Shown here piece by piece: positions 51,377-60,357 of a DNA stretch of 64,000 nt. Source of the DNA: Amycolatopsis sp. NBC_00345 (GTDB taxonomy: Bacteria > Actinomycetota > Actinomycetes > Mycobacteriales > Pseudonocardiaceae). The first letter of the stretch is position 1. Each line of letters opens with the position of its first letter. Below the pieces are notes generated by a model. It was not told the origin of the DNA, made no database searches, and saw nothing but the letters and a program-made list of their open reading frames with translations. The stretch covers positions 6,262,001 to 6,326,000 of the forward strand of contig NZ_CP107995.1 in NCBI RefSeq assembly GCF_036116635.1, given 5' to 3'. Both the position numbers and the translations under genes were made by a program.

Positions 51377-51973
51377 CTACCGGCCGAACGCGCCGCCTTC
51401 GACGAGGATGAGCAGGCCGATGCCGATCAGGACAACCGGGAGCAGGATGTGCCCCCACCGCGACAGGGCCTTCGCAATGGCCGCCCGGGTGGCGAAGAAC
51501 CGGCCCGCCACCAGCCAGACGGCCACCAGGACGAGGAACACGGCCACGTACCCGGTCATGCCGCCGACGCCCGCGGTGGCGAAGACCGGCACGTAAACGC
51601 CGATGTTGTCGCCACCGTTGGCGAAGGTGACCGCGGCGACCTCGAGGATCTTCGGGCCGCGGCCCTCGCCCGCCTTGTCCTCGCCGGGGTCGTCGCGGCG
51701 CCGCCACGCCTGCACCGCGGCCTTGATACCGAGCGCGAGCGGCAGCAGCCCGAGGTACGGGATGGCCCCCTCCGGCAGGAACGTCGCGCCGAACGCCGCG
51801 GCCACGGAGACGGCGAGGATGACCAGGAAGCCGAGGTACTGGCCGAGGGCGACGGCACGCGCCGCCCCACGGTGCCCGGCGCCCTGGGCGAAGAACAGCG
51901 CCAGGATCACGATGTCGTCGATGTTGGTGACGGCGAACAGGCCCATCGCCTGGTCGAGGACGCCGAAGCTCAC
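51377..51973 (-). CDS. CadD-like cadmium resistance transporter family protein
   Basis: 198 residues from a GTG, five or six membrane helices. The two family signatures are the repeated acidic motifs FAVTNIDDIVILALFF near 15 and FANGGDNIGVYVPVF near 115, which line the transport path in CadD/LysE-superfamily proteins. It may export cadmium or another divalent ion. No metal-responsive regulator is directly linked; the MerR at 52978 belongs to another unit. Confidence 0.85.
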   Translation of the reverse strand: MSFGVLDQAMGLFAVTNIDDIVILALFFAQGAGHRGAARAVALGQYLGFLVILAVSVAAAFGATFLPEGAIPYLGLLPLALGIKAAVQAWRRRDDPGEDKAGEGRGPKILEVAAVTFANGGDNIGVYVPVFATAGVGGMTGYVAVFLVLVAVWLVAGRFFATRAAIAKALSRWGHILLPVVLIGIGLLILVEGGAFGR

Positions 51974-52036
51974 GACCGGACCGCAGGCCGGTCGGGCATC
52001 ACCAAGTACCCGGGCACGACCTGCTGTGCCACCGCC

Positions 52037-52903
52037 TCAGCCGAGGCGGCGAGCCGTCACGAAGCGGGCGCGGCCGGTGTAGTCGTTGTGGTCCTCGACG
52101 CCGGTCAGGACGCGGCGCGCGCGGACCAGGGCCGGGGCGGCCGAGCCGTGCGTGTCGTCGTGCTCGATGGCCAGGCCGCCGCCCGGGCGCAGGAGGCGGG
52201 CGCCCGCGGCGACGGCGTGGCGGATGATCGCCAGGCCGCTCTCCTCCGCGAACACCGCGCGCGCCGGGTCGTGCTCGGCGACCTCCGGCGGCACGTAGGT
52301 GCCCTCGGGCACGTACGGCGGGTTGCACAGCACCAGGTCGACGAGCCCGTCCAGCTCGGCGAACATGGTCGGGTCGGTGATGTCGCCGGAGTACAGGCGG
52401 ATCGGGGTGTTGCCGGCGTCGGAGTGGACGTCCGCGTTGTGGCGGGCCCACGCGAGCGCCTGCGCGTCCACGTCGACCGCGTAGACCACGGCGTCCGGGC
52501 GCTCGTGTGCCAGCGCCAGCGCCAGCGCGGCCGAGCCCGTGCACAGGTCGACCACCACCGGGTACTCGCGCCCCTGCAGGAACTTCAGCCCCCACTCCAG
52601 CAGCAGCTCGGTCTCCGGCCGCGGGACGAACACCCCCGCGCCGACGTTCACCGTGACGTTGCCCAGCGCCGCCCAGCCGGTGAGGTACTGCAGCGGGATG
52701 CGCTTGGCCCGCTGCGCGACCAGCTGGCCGATCGCCTCGATCACCGGCGGGTCGACCAGCGGCACCATCGGCAGCCTGCCCCGTTCGACGCCGAGGACGT
52801 GCGCGGCGATGAGGTCCGCGTCCGACCGCGGGGACTCCACGCCGGCCTCGGTGAGGATCCGGGTCGCCTCCATGATGGCCAGGCGCAGCGGCTGCCGATT
52901 CAC
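52037..52903 (-). CDS. prmC: peptide chain release factor N5-glutamine methyltransferase
   Basis: 288 residues from a GTG. An N-terminal helical substrate domain (LTEAGVESPRSDADLIAAHVLG) precedes a Rossmann methyltransferase with the SAM loop VVDLCTGSAALALALA and the NPPY motif (LVLCNPPYVPEG) that binds the target glutamine. It methylates the GGQ glutamine of release factors, including PrfA encoded at 58198. The two are adjacent in mycobacteria, but about 5 kb of extra genes separate them here. Confidence 0.95.
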   Translation of the reverse strand: MNRQPLRLAIMEATRILTEAGVESPRSDADLIAAHVLGVERGRLPMVPLVDPPVIEAIGQLVAQRAKRIPLQYLTGWAALGNVTVNVGAGVFVPRPETELLLEWGLKFLQGREYPVVVDLCTGSAALALALAHERPDAVVYAVDVDAQALAWARHNADVHSDAGNTPIRLYSGDITDPTMFAELDGLVDLVLCNPPYVPEGTYVPPEVAEHDPARAVFAEESGLAIIRHAVAAGARLLRPGGGLAIEHDDTHGSAAPALVRARRVLTGVEDHNDYTGRARFVTARRLG

Positions 52904-52977
52904 TGGTCGTCCTTCACATCGTCAAGCCTGACACAGCAGGGGGAATTCCCAGGGTATCGACACCGCGCCCAGGACGG

Positions 52978-53325
52978 TCACGCCTGGCCGGACAAGTACC
53001 TGGCGAGCGAGCCCCGCTGCCGGCGCATCGCGTCGATCCGCTCGTCCATCGCGGCCAGCTCGCCGTGCAGCAGCGAGACCAGCTGCGGGCACGGGTCGAG
53101 CCGCGCCTCCGGGCCGTCGACGCAGCCCAGCGCCCCCGCGATCACCTCCGTCGTCAGCCCGGCCGCGAGCAGGCGCCGGATCTGGCAGACGCGGACCAAG
53201 GCGTCCTCGCCGTACACGCGGTAGCCGTTGCTGTTGCGCGTGGACGGCAACAGCCCCTGCTCGCCGTAGTAACGCAGCAGCCGCGGGCTCACTTCCGTCC
53301 GCCTCGACAACTCACCGATCAGCAC
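52978..53325 (-). CDS. MerR family transcriptional regulator
   Basis: 115 residues. The N-terminal winged helix MLIGELSRRTEVSPRLLRYYGEQGLL (GTG start) and the second half GEDALVRVCQIRRLLAAGLT are standard MerR. The short C-terminal helix carries a single PCPQLV cysteine and HGELAAMDERIDAMRRQ dimer coil. It is divergent from a hydrolase/LLM operon whose promoter has the over-long 19-bp spacer MerR proteins act on. Confidence 0.92.
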   Translation of the reverse strand: MLIGELSRRTEVSPRLLRYYGEQGLLPSTRNSNGYRVYGEDALVRVCQIRRLLAAGLTTEVIAGALGCVDGPEARLDPCPQLVSLLHGELAAMDERIDAMRRQRGSLARYLSGQA

Positions 53326-53339
53326 ACGACCCCCAAGAC

Positions 53340-53370
53340 TTGACCTTCACACCGATGTCAGCACTTAACG
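53340..53370 (+). promoter_or_regulatory. MerR-type promoter with 19-bp spacer
   Basis: -35 TTGACC at 53340-53345, exactly 19 bp, then -10 TTAACG at 53365-53370. Transcription would start at about 53377-53379, on or next to the ATG of the hydrolase at 53379, giving a leaderless mRNA. It lies 15 bp from the divergent MerR start codon. Confidence 0.65.
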
Positions 53371-53378
53371 TCGCGGGC

Positions 53379-54149
53379 ATGAGCAAACATTTCGCAGCCG
53401 TGGTGCGCGGCTCCGGCCCCGGGCTGCTGCTGGCCCACGGCGGTGGCGGCGGCGTGGAGGGCAACTTCGGGGGCATCCTCGACGAGCTGGCCCGCACCCG
53501 CACCGTCGTCGGCCCCGACTACCCCGGCTCCGGCGCCACACCGCGGTCGACGGTCCCCCTGGTCCTGGACGAGGTGGCCGACGAGCTCGTCGCCACGGCC
53601 GCGGCCGCCGGGGTCGAGCGGTTCGCGATCCTCGGCTACTCGCTGGGCACGGCGGTCGCGGTGCGCGCGGCGACCCGGCACCCGTCGCGGGTCACCGGCC
53701 TGGTCCTGACGTCCGGCTTCGCCCGGATGGACAACCGCATGCGCCTGGCCGTGGACGTCTGGAAGTCCCTGCTCGGCGGCGACCGCGAGCTGCTCGCCCG
53801 GTACCTGATGCTGGCGGGCACGGGGGTCAAGCACCTGGCCACGCTCACCCCGGACGAGCTGGAGACGGCGGTGAAGGAGCTGGCCGCGTTCGTGCCCGAG
53901 GGCAGTCCCGAGCAGGTCGCGCTGGTCGAGTCGGTGGACACCCGGGCCGAGCTGGCCGGGATCGCGGTGCCCACGCTGGTGATCGCGACCAGCCTCGACG
54001 GCCTCGCCTCCCCCACGCTTTCGCGCGAGCTGGCGGACGGCATCCCCGGCGCGAAGCTGGTCGAGATCGAGGCGGGGCACAACATCGGCGTCGAGGCCCG
54101 CGACGAGTGGCTCGCGGCGATCGGCCCGTTCCTGGCGGAGGTGGCGTGA
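53379..54149 (+). CDS. alpha/beta hydrolase (MerR-controlled)
   Basis: 256 residues from the ATG at 53379 (MSKHFAAVVRGSGPGLLLAHGGGGG); in-frame ATGs at 53340 and 53355 fall in the promoter and are rejected. The oxyanion HGGGGG, nucleophile elbow LGYSLGTAVAV, an acid near VIATSLDGLA and the C-terminal histidine in EIEAGHNIG form a full triad. Its stop overlaps the next ATG (GTGATGG), so it is coupled to the LLM gene. Substrate unknown. Confidence 0.85.
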   Translation: MSKHFAAVVRGSGPGLLLAHGGGGGVEGNFGGILDELARTRTVVGPDYPGSGATPRSTVPLVLDEVADELVATAAAAGVERFAILGYSLGTAVAVRAATRHPSRVTGLVLTSGFARMDNRMRLAVDVWKSLLGGDRELLARYLMLAGTGVKHLATLTPDELETAVKELAAFVPEGSPEQVALVESVDTRAELAGIAVPTLVIATSLDGLASPTLSRELADGIPGAKLVEIEAGHNIGVEARDEWLAAIGPFLAEVA

Positions 54150-54940
54150 TGGTGGACCTGCAACTGCTGCTGCCCAACGAGGCCCCGGACCTCGACCCCC
54201 GGCAGTTCGCCGAGCTCTCCCGGCTCGCCGAGGAGCTGGGTTACGAGTCGGTGTGGCTGCCCGACCACATCCTGCCGCCCGGGCCGTTCGGCGAGGTCTA
54301 CGGCGGCACGTACGAACCGCTGGTGACGCTCGCGTACGTCGCCGCGGCCACCGAGCGGATCGGGCTGGGGACGTCGGTGCTGATCCTGCCGCTGCGGGAG
54401 CCGTACGTGCTGGCCAAGCAGGTGGCGACGCTGTCGCGGCTGTCCGGCGGGCGGCTGGTCCTCGGTGTCGGCGTGGGCTGGAACGCCGAGGAGTTCGCCG
54501 AGGTCGGCGCAGACTTCGCCGGTCGTGGCCAGCGCACGGACGAGACGCTGGCCCTGCTGGAGCGCCTGTTCACCACGGGCCGCGGCCCGTCGGGCGGTTA
54601 TTTCGAGCCGCAGCCGGGCGCGCGCGTGCCGATCCTGGTCGGCGGCAATTCGACGGTCGCCCTGCGCCGGGCCGCCCGCGCCGGGGACGCGTGGCTCAGC
54701 GCGGGCCTGGACCCGGCGGCTTTCGCCGAGCGTGCCCGGACGCTGGCCGGCCTCGCCACGGAGCGACCGGTGCGGCCCATGGCCCGGATGGAGTGGTCCG
54801 GCGATCAAGCGGACCTCGACCGCGCGGTGGCGGACTACCACGCATACGCGGCCGCCGGTGCCGCTGCCGTAGCCGTGCACTTCGGACCGGACGCCGGGTA
54901 CGAGGACCGGATGCGCGCCTTCGCGGCCGCCGTCCGCTGA
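54149..54940 (+). CDS. LLM-class F420-dependent oxidoreductase
   Basis: 263 residues. Luciferase-like barrel: AELSRLAEELGYESVWLPDHIL, ATERIGLGTSVLILPLREPYVLAKQVATLS, and GRLVLGVGVGWNAEEFAEVG are typical of actinobacterial F420-using members. It would transfer hydride to or from coenzyme F420. With the upstream hydrolase under MerR control it may form a small detoxification or degradation unit. Confidence 0.9.
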   Translation: MVDLQLLLPNEAPDLDPRQFAELSRLAEELGYESVWLPDHILPPGPFGEVYGGTYEPLVTLAYVAAATERIGLGTSVLILPLREPYVLAKQVATLSRLSGGRLVLGVGVGWNAEEFAEVGADFAGRGQRTDETLALLERLFTTGRGPSGGYFEPQPGARVPILVGGNSTVALRRAARAGDAWLSAGLDPAAFAERARTLAGLATERPVRPMARMEWSGDQADLDRAVADYHAYAAAGAAAVAVHFGPDAGYEDRMRAFAAAVR

Positions 54941-55017
54941 CCGGGCGCCGGTTCGCGGAAAAGGGCCCCGCTCCAGGTCATCGGTGATCGCCCACCGTCA
55001 TCTCCTAGAATCGGCCG

Positions 55018-56460
55018 GTGCGATCCAAGGAACTGCGCTTCGGCCTGACGGTCTTCGTCGCCTCGTTGGCGCTGCTGCTGGTGCGGTTCCTGGTCCCGCG
55101 TCCGATCGGCATGGCGGACAACGGCGACGGGTGGCGGCTGCTCTGCGGCCTCGGCGGCAAGCAGCTCGACCGCCCGTCCGAGGGCTGGGTGCGCTTCAGC
55201 TACGGCCAGGGCGTGCCCTGCACCAGCGACTACGTCTCCAGCCAGAGCTGGCTCGACTGGCTGGCCAACAAGGCCGGCACGCTGCTCGGCTCCACCGGCA
55301 TCCTCAACCTGCTCGTGCTGGGGGTGATCACCTGCGTGCTGGTCGCCGCCGCGATCACGGCCACGGTGCTCGGGCTGGAGCTGACCGGGCGGTACCGCTG
55401 GATCGCCACCGCGCTGCTGCTGCTCGTGATGGGCGACTCCGCGTTCTTCGGCTACTTCGCGTCCACGCTCAGCGAGGGTGCGGCGTTCCTCGGCATCCTG
55501 CTGATCGCCGGCGGGCTGGTGCTCATGCACCGCAAGCACTTGCGGTACGCGGGCGCCGTCGTCACCGTCCTCGGTGGACTGATCGGGATCAACGCGAAGT
55601 CGCAGACGTTGTTGCTCATCCCGCTTTTCGTCATCGCCGTGCTGATGGCCCGGCCGGCCGGCACGCGTGGCCGGGCCCGCTGGGCACTGCCGCTGGCGGT
55701 GCTCGCGATCGTCGGCGCCGGCACGTTCGGCATGCAGTCGCACGGCGACCCGGCCAACGCGGAATACCGCGAGGCCAACATGTACAACGCCGTCTTCGAC
55801 TCCATTGTGGACGGCAAGCACGACACGAACGCCGACCTCGCCGCCCTCGGGCTGCCGCCGTCGTTCGCGCAGTACATCGGCACCGGCTGGTGGAGCCCGG
55901 GCGCGGCCTGGCACGACCCGCTGTACCCGCGCTACCGCGACCAGATCAGCCGCCGCAACATCGCGCACTACTACGCGACGCACCCCGTGCGCGTGGCCCA
56001 GATCCTGCAGCAGGGCGGGGTCGACACGCTCACCGCGCGCCCGGACAACCTCGGCAGCTTCGGCGAGCTGTCCGGCGAACCGAGGCTGTCGAAGGAATAT
56101 CGCGTGCCGGTGTTCTCCGGCCTGGCCGCGCTGGCCGCCCCGCTCGGGCTTTTCGTGCTGATCCCGGTCTGGCTGCTCACGGGCTGGGCCGGCGTCCGCG
56201 CCTTCCGCCGCCATGAACACGGCCGTGAATACGGGATCGTGCTGTTCCTGCTGCTGTTCTTCTCCGTCGGCCAGCTCGGGCTGTCCGCGCTCGGCGAGGG
56301 CGTGGAGGGTGTGAAGCATCAGCTACTCACGCTGTTCCCGACCGTGCTGGCCGTGGTCTTCGCCGGGATCAGCCTGCTGCCGCGCCCCGGGAAGCCCGAG
56401 GCCGAGCCGGCCGCGACGGACAGCGAGCCGGTGACGGAGACGATGGAAGCGGTCCGCTAA
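55018..56460 (+). CDS. large polytopic membrane protein, unknown function
   Basis: 480 residues from a GTG (VRSKELRFGLTVFVASLALLLVRFL). One N-terminal helix, a long external loop rich in aromatic residues (GMADNGDGWRLLCGLGG, YGQGVPCTSDYVSSQSWLDW), about seven central helices, another external loop near 240-330, and three C-terminal helices. The loop-helix pattern and an acidic start (MADNGD) recall GT-C glycosyltransferases, but no confirmed motif is seen. Nothing nearby suggests a pathway. Confidence 0.75.
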   Translation: MRSKELRFGLTVFVASLALLLVRFLVPRPIGMADNGDGWRLLCGLGGKQLDRPSEGWVRFSYGQGVPCTSDYVSSQSWLDWLANKAGTLLGSTGILNLLVLGVITCVLVAAAITATVLGLELTGRYRWIATALLLLVMGDSAFFGYFASTLSEGAAFLGILLIAGGLVLMHRKHLRYAGAVVTVLGGLIGINAKSQTLLLIPLFVIAVLMARPAGTRGRARWALPLAVLAIVGAGTFGMQSHGDPANAEYREANMYNAVFDSIVDGKHDTNADLAALGLPPSFAQYIGTGWWSPGAAWHDPLYPRYRDQISRRNIAHYYATHPVRVAQILQQGGVDTLTARPDNLGSFGELSGEPRLSKEYRVPVFSGLAALAAPLGLFVLIPVWLLTGWAGVRAFRRHEHGREYGIVLFLLLFFSVGQLGLSALGEGVEGVKHQLLTLFPTVLAVVFAGISLLPRPGKPEAEPAATDSEPVTETMEAVR

Positions 56461-56499
56461 CGCGCTGAGCCGGAAATTCGCGAGCCTCTTGGCCTCGCG

Positions 56500-56517
56500 C
56501 CGGGGACCGGTCCCCGG
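56500..56517. terminator. 18-bp perfect palindrome after the membrane protein gene
   Basis: CCGGGGACCGGTCCCCGG is fully self-complementary, 40 bp past the stop at 56460. It may act as a terminator, though without a T-run. Confidence 0.5.
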
Positions 56518-56595
56518 TGGTGGGTTCTAACGTGCCGCCGAGGCACATCCGCACGGTGTCCTCGCCGACCGGTTTTCTGCGCGAAGGGAGCGTTC

Positions 56596-57370
56596 ATGTT
56601 CGGGAGTTCAGCCGCCGTGGCGGCCGTCAGCGTAGTACGGCAGCGAGGCGCCCTCGGCCAGCGTGAAAGCGTGCAGGCAGTACAGCAGCTACCCGCTGAC
56701 CGGCACCAGCACGGCGACCCAGGCCGTCGTTGTCATCCACGGCACCGGCCGTAATGCCGCGAGCTACTTCGACCGGACGGTCGAGGCGCCCACGACGCGG
56801 GCGCGGACTCCACGACCGAGATCGTCGCGCCGCACTTCCAGACCTCGAAGGACGATCCCGCGGACGGCGACGTGTCGTGGACCAACGGCGACGAGACGTC
56901 GTGGAAAGACGGGGGCGATTCGGTTTCCCCCGCCGGCATCAGCTCTTTCACCGTGGTGGACGAGATACTGGCCGGGCTCGCGGACAAGCAGCACTTCCCG
57001 GACCTGACCCGGATCACCCTGATCGGGCATTCCGCCGGCGGCCAGTTCATCCAGCGTTACGCGGTGGCCGGCGCCGCGCCGGCGAAGCTGCCGGGTGTGT
57101 CGTTCCATTACGTCACCGCGAATCCGTCGTCGTACCTGTACTTCACGCCGGACCGGCCGGTCGGCCAGGGGCTGCCCGGTTCGTGCCCGGAATCGGCCGG
57201 CTCACCGGCGAGCAGCTGGCCGGCCAGTACGCGAACCGCAAAGTGACCTACCTGCTCGGCGGTGACGACGTCCATCAGGACCACGGGATCGACCAGTCCT
57301 GCTCCTCGGCCACGACAGCGGCGCCATGTTCGATTCGGCCCAAGGCCGGGCCACGATCTTCGGCTGAGCG
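56596..57370 (+). pseudogene. decayed alpha/beta hydrolase
   Basis: Coherent hydrolase pieces lie in three successive frames. VVVIHGTGRNAASYFDRTV is near 56720-56780. SWTNGDETSWKDGGDS to ITLIGHSAGGQFIQRYAV (nucleophile GHSAG) and FHYVTANPSSYLYF lie at 56872-57160. QLAGQYANRKVTYLLGGDDVHQDHG is near 57215-57290. An ATG with GGGAG upstream at 56596 is in the wrong frame for the first piece, so at least three frameshifts are present. The original was probably an exported esterase-like enzyme. Confidence 0.85.
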
Positions 57371-57448
57371 TGCCGACATGCCGTGCGGGCATGACGGATT
57401 GCCGATCCGGTCTTGGACGCCGTCGCCGTCCGGGATTTGACTTGGGGC

Positions 57449-58183
57449 ATGGGAAAATACGACGGAAAGCGCGCCCTCGTCACCGGCGGCAGCAGCGGGA
57501 TCGGCCTGTCGATCGCCCGTCTGCTGTCGGCCGGGGGCGCTCGGGTGATGGTCACGGGCCGCACGGAAGCCACGCTCGAAACGGCGAGTGAAGAGGGGCT
57601 GATCGCGGTCCGCAGCGACGCCACCTCAAAAGCCGACATCGACGCGCTGGCGGGGAAGGTCGAGGCGGCGCTCGGTCGGCTGGACGCGGTGTTCCTGAAC
57701 GCGGGCACCACCAGCCTGGTGTCGTTCGAGGCGATGACCGAGCAGACGTACGACGACATCTTCGCGGCCAACACCAAGGGGCCCTACTTCACCTTGCAGC
57801 GGCTGCTTCCGCTGCTCGCCGAAGGTAGCGGCGTGGTGCTGACCACCTCGATCTCGAACGAGCTGGGGCAGCCGGACCACACCGTCTACTCGGCGAGCAA
57901 GGCGGCCCTCCGGTCGATGGCGCGAACCTGGGCCCGCGAACTGCTGCCGCGCGGCATACGGGTCAATGCGGTGCGCCCGGGGCCGACGGACACCGGCATT
58001 CTGCACAAGCGACTGCCCGCCGAGGTGGCGGACGAAATGCTGGCCGGTTTCGCCGCCCAGATCCCGATGCAGCGGCTGGGAAAGCCGGAGGAGGTCGCGC
58101 GGGCCGCCCTGTTCCTGGCCTTCGACGCCACCTACACCACCGGCGCCGAATTCACGGTGGACGGCGGCGGCACCCAGCTGTGA
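57449..58183 (+). CDS. classical short-chain dehydrogenase/reductase
   Basis: 244 residues from the ATG at 57449; an in-frame start at 57413 is unlikely. Cofactor motif VTGGSSGIGLSIA, VTGRTEATLE (Arg at the end of strand 2, suggesting NADPH), NAGTTS, the catalytic serine in TTSISNE, and YSASK (YxxxK) are complete. It ends GAEFTVDGGGTQL, usual for the FabG-like classical group. Substrate unknown. Convergent with prfA. Confidence 0.93.
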   Translation: MGKYDGKRALVTGGSSGIGLSIARLLSAGGARVMVTGRTEATLETASEEGLIAVRSDATSKADIDALAGKVEAALGRLDAVFLNAGTTSLVSFEAMTEQTYDDIFAANTKGPYFTLQRLLPLLAEGSGVVLTTSISNELGQPDHTVYSASKAALRSMARTWARELLPRGIRVNAVRPGPTDTGILHKRLPAEVADEMLAGFAAQIPMQRLGKPEEVARAALFLAFDATYTTGAEFTVDGGGTQL

Positions 58184-58197
58184 CGCAGCGGGCCGTC

Positions 58198-59268
58198 TCA
58201 GCCGGACTGTGAAGCCAGCCGCTCCTCGCGGTCGGCGGTGGCCAGCGCGTCGAGCACGCCGTTGAGGTCACCGTCGAGGACCTGGTCGAGGTTGTAGGCC
58301 TTGTAGTTCACCCGGTGGTCGGAGATGCGGTTCTCCGGGAAGTTGTACGTGCGCACGCGCTCCGAGCGGTCGACCGTGCGGACCTGGGAACGCCGGGCGT
58401 CGGACGCCTTCGCGGCGGCCTCCTCCTCGGCGATGGCCTGCAGCCGCGCCTGGAGCACCTGCAGCGCGCGGGCGCGGTTCTGGATCTGCGACTTCTCGTT
58501 CTGGCAGGACACCACGATGCCGGTCGGCAGGTGCGTGATCCGCACGGCCGAGTCGGTGGTGTTCACGCTCTGGCCGCCGGGGCCGGACGAGCGGAAGACG
58601 TCGATGCGCAGTTCGTTCGGGTCGATCTCGACCTCGACCTCCTCGGGCTCCGGGTAGATCAGCACCCCGGAGGCGGAGGTGTGGATGCGGCCCTGCGACT
58701 CGGTCGCAGGCACCCGCTGCACGCGGTGCACACCGCCCTCGAACTTCAGCCGCGACCAGACACCGTCGACGTCGGCCGACTTGCTCTTGATCGACAGCGT
58801 GACGTCCTTGTAGCCGCCGAGGTCGGAGTCGGTGGAGTCGAGCACCTCGGCCTTCCAGCCATGCCGCTCGGCGTAGCGCAGGTACATCCGCAGCAGGTCG
58901 CCGGCGAACAGCGCGGACTCCTCGCCGCCCTCGCCGGACTTGATCTCCATCACCACGTCGGAGCCGTCGTACGGGTCGCGCGGCAGGAGCAGCTCGGTGA
59001 GCCGGGACTCGAGGTCCGGGATCTTCGCGGCCAGCTCGGCGGCTTCTTCGGCGAAGGACGAGTCCTCGGCCGCCAGCTCACGGGCGGCGGACAGGTCGTC
59101 CCGCGTCTCGTCGAGCTCACGCACCGCGCGGACGACCGGGCCCAGCTCGGCGTAGCGGCGGCCCAGCTTGCGGGCCCGGGCCTGGTCGGTGTGCACGGCC
59201 GGATCCGCCAGCTGCTCTTCGAGCTGGGCGTGCTCTTCGAGCAGACCCTTGAGCGACGTCGAATCCAC
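58198..59268 (-). CDS. prfA: peptide chain release factor 1
   Basis: 356 residues from the GTG at 59268 (VDSTSLKGLLEEHAQLEEQL). The stop-codon-reading tripeptide is PAT (RVPATESQG), which identifies RF1 (UAA/UAG) rather than RF2. The catalytic loop is GPGGQSVN. It is the target of PrmC. rpmE lies upstream, separated by a strong terminator, so prfA probably has its own promoter within 59270-59314. Confidence 0.97.
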   Translation of the reverse strand: MDSTSLKGLLEEHAQLEEQLADPAVHTDQARARKLGRRYAELGPVVRAVRELDETRDDLSAARELAAEDSSFAEEAAELAAKIPDLESRLTELLLPRDPYDGSDVVMEIKSGEGGEESALFAGDLLRMYLRYAERHGWKAEVLDSTDSDLGGYKDVTLSIKSKSADVDGVWSRLKFEGGVHRVQRVPATESQGRIHTSASGVLIYPEPEEVEVEIDPNELRIDVFRSSGPGGQSVNTTDSAVRITHLPTGIVVSCQNEKSQIQNRARALQVLQARLQAIAEEEAAAKASDARRSQVRTVDRSERVRTYNFPENRISDHRVNYKAYNLDQVLDGDLNGVLDALATADREERLASQSG

Positions 59269-59314
59269 GTGTGCCTCTTTCCCGGCCTCGAAAACAAGCT
59301 GTAACAGGACAAAA

Positions 59315-59350
59315 AACGGCGCCCACCCGAGCATGCGGGTGGGCGCCGTT
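59315..59350 (-). terminator. rpmE intrinsic terminator
   Basis: A 15-bp perfect stem (59315-59329 with 59336-59350) and 6-nt loop are followed on the minus strand by a run of six T. It lies 7 bp past the rpmE stop and fits a classical Rho-independent terminator. Confidence 0.92.
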
Positions 59351-59357
59351 GACCAAG

Positions 59358-59582
59358 CTACTTGGCGTCGGTCTTCTGCCGCTTGCCGTAGCGCTTCTCG
59401 AACCGCGCGACCCGGCCACCGGTGTCCATGATCTTCTGCTTGCCGGTGTAGAACGGGTGGCAGTTCGAACAGATCTCGACGTGGATCTCGCCCGAGTCCT
59501 TGGTGCTGCGGGTGGTGAAGCTGTTCCCGCAGTTGCAAGTGACCTGGGTGGTCACGTATTCGGGGTGAATACCGCTCTTCAT
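59358..59582 (-). CDS. rpmE: 50S ribosomal protein L31 (zinc-binding form)
   Basis: 74 residues. MKSGIHPEYVTTQVTCNCGN and ICSNCHPFYTGKQ carry the CxC/CxxC set of the zinc-binding C+ paralogue, which zinc-starved cells replace by a C- form. A conserved order rho-rpmE-prfA is kept apart from the inserted CHAP-like gene. Confidence 0.97.
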   Translation of the reverse strand: MKSGIHPEYVTTQVTCNCGNSFTTRSTKDSGEIHVEICSNCHPFYTGKQKIMDTGGRVARFEKRYGKRQKTDAK

Positions 59583-59818
59583 GGTGTCCTCTCTCGTTGG
59601 CCCCGGGTCCCCGGAGATGGGGTGAACCGGTGCCGGACTTCAGCGGGTCATTCTGCCAGACGGGCTGACAGCTGCTTCAACACACCCCGGTGACCTGGTA
59701 TTCCACGCCCCGGCGACCAGCGGTTGAGCCCTCAACCAGCATCCGATTGTACGAATCTTGTACCTGCTGGCGCGATGCTCGCCGGGTTCGTGAATTACCC
59801 ACAGGTAGGAGGTTCAGC
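59583..59818. other. divergent intergenic region of rpmE and the exported CHAP-like gene
   Basis: 236 bp. A small hairpin GGTTGAG-cc-CTCAACC (59722-59737), a longer CCAGCA/TGCTGG pair (59736-59741, 59765-59770) and the AT-rich TTGTACGAATCTTGTAC lie in the leader of the CHAP-like gene. No known riboswitch consensus could be matched with confidence. Confidence 0.5.
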
Positions 59819-60349
59819 ATGCGCACGACCGACCTGCTCTCCCGGGTGGCGAAGCCCGCGGCCGTGGCCGCGCTGGTCGCCGCCGCGGTGATCGCCGCCC
59901 CGGCCGCGAACGCGAGCACCGGGATCACGGCCGCCGACGTCCACCCCGCCGCCGCCACGTTCACCGAACTGCCCTCCAGCACGGTGAGCGTCGACAGCGC
60001 CGGTGACGGCACCGCCGCCGGCGCCGTCGCCTGGTACAAGGCGCACATGGGCAGCACCGGCTGGCAGAGCTACTGCGAGAAGGCCGCCGAGAACGCCTAC
60101 GGCACCACCGGCGTCTGGGCCTCGGCGAACGCGCACTGGAACGGCGCGAGCCCGAAGCACACCAGCGGCACCCCGCCGCTCGGCTCGTTCGTGTACTGGA
60201 ACATCAGCGCGTACGGCCACGTCGGCATCGCCGACGGCAGCGGCGGCTTCTACGCCACCAGCGTGAACGGCGCGATCGGCCACGGCAGCGCGACCAGTTA
60301 CTTCTCCAACTACCGCGGCTGGACCCCCGCCGCCGTCCCGCACCAGTAG
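59819..60349 (+). CDS. exported CHAP-like (cysteine peptidase/amidase-like) protein
   Basis: 176 residues; GGAGG lies 7 bp upstream of the ATG. Signal peptide to about residue 33 (RTTDLLSRVAKPAAVAALVAAAVIAAPAANAS). The mature part has WQSYCEKAAENAYG (nucleophile-like cysteine), HWNGASPKH, PPLGSFVYWN and YGHVGIADGSGG (histidine), the order of the CHAP peptidoglycan-hydrolase fold. Probably acts on the cell wall. Inserted between rpmE and rho; convergent with rho. Confidence 0.8.
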   Translation: MRTTDLLSRVAKPAAVAALVAAAVIAAPAANASTGITAADVHPAAATFTELPSSTVSVDSAGDGTAAGAVAWYKAHMGSTGWQSYCEKAAENAYGTTGVWASANAHWNGASPKHTSGTPPLGSFVYWNISAYGHVGIADGSGGFYATSVNGAIGHGSATSYFSNYRGWTPAAVPHQ

Positions 60350-60357
60350 GCCAAACG

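Noticed and set aside
59690..59818. Riboswitch in the leader of the CHAP-like gene
   Set aside because: Hairpins exist and wall-hydrolase genes are often controlled by c-di-AMP riboswitches, but the known conserved core could not be found.
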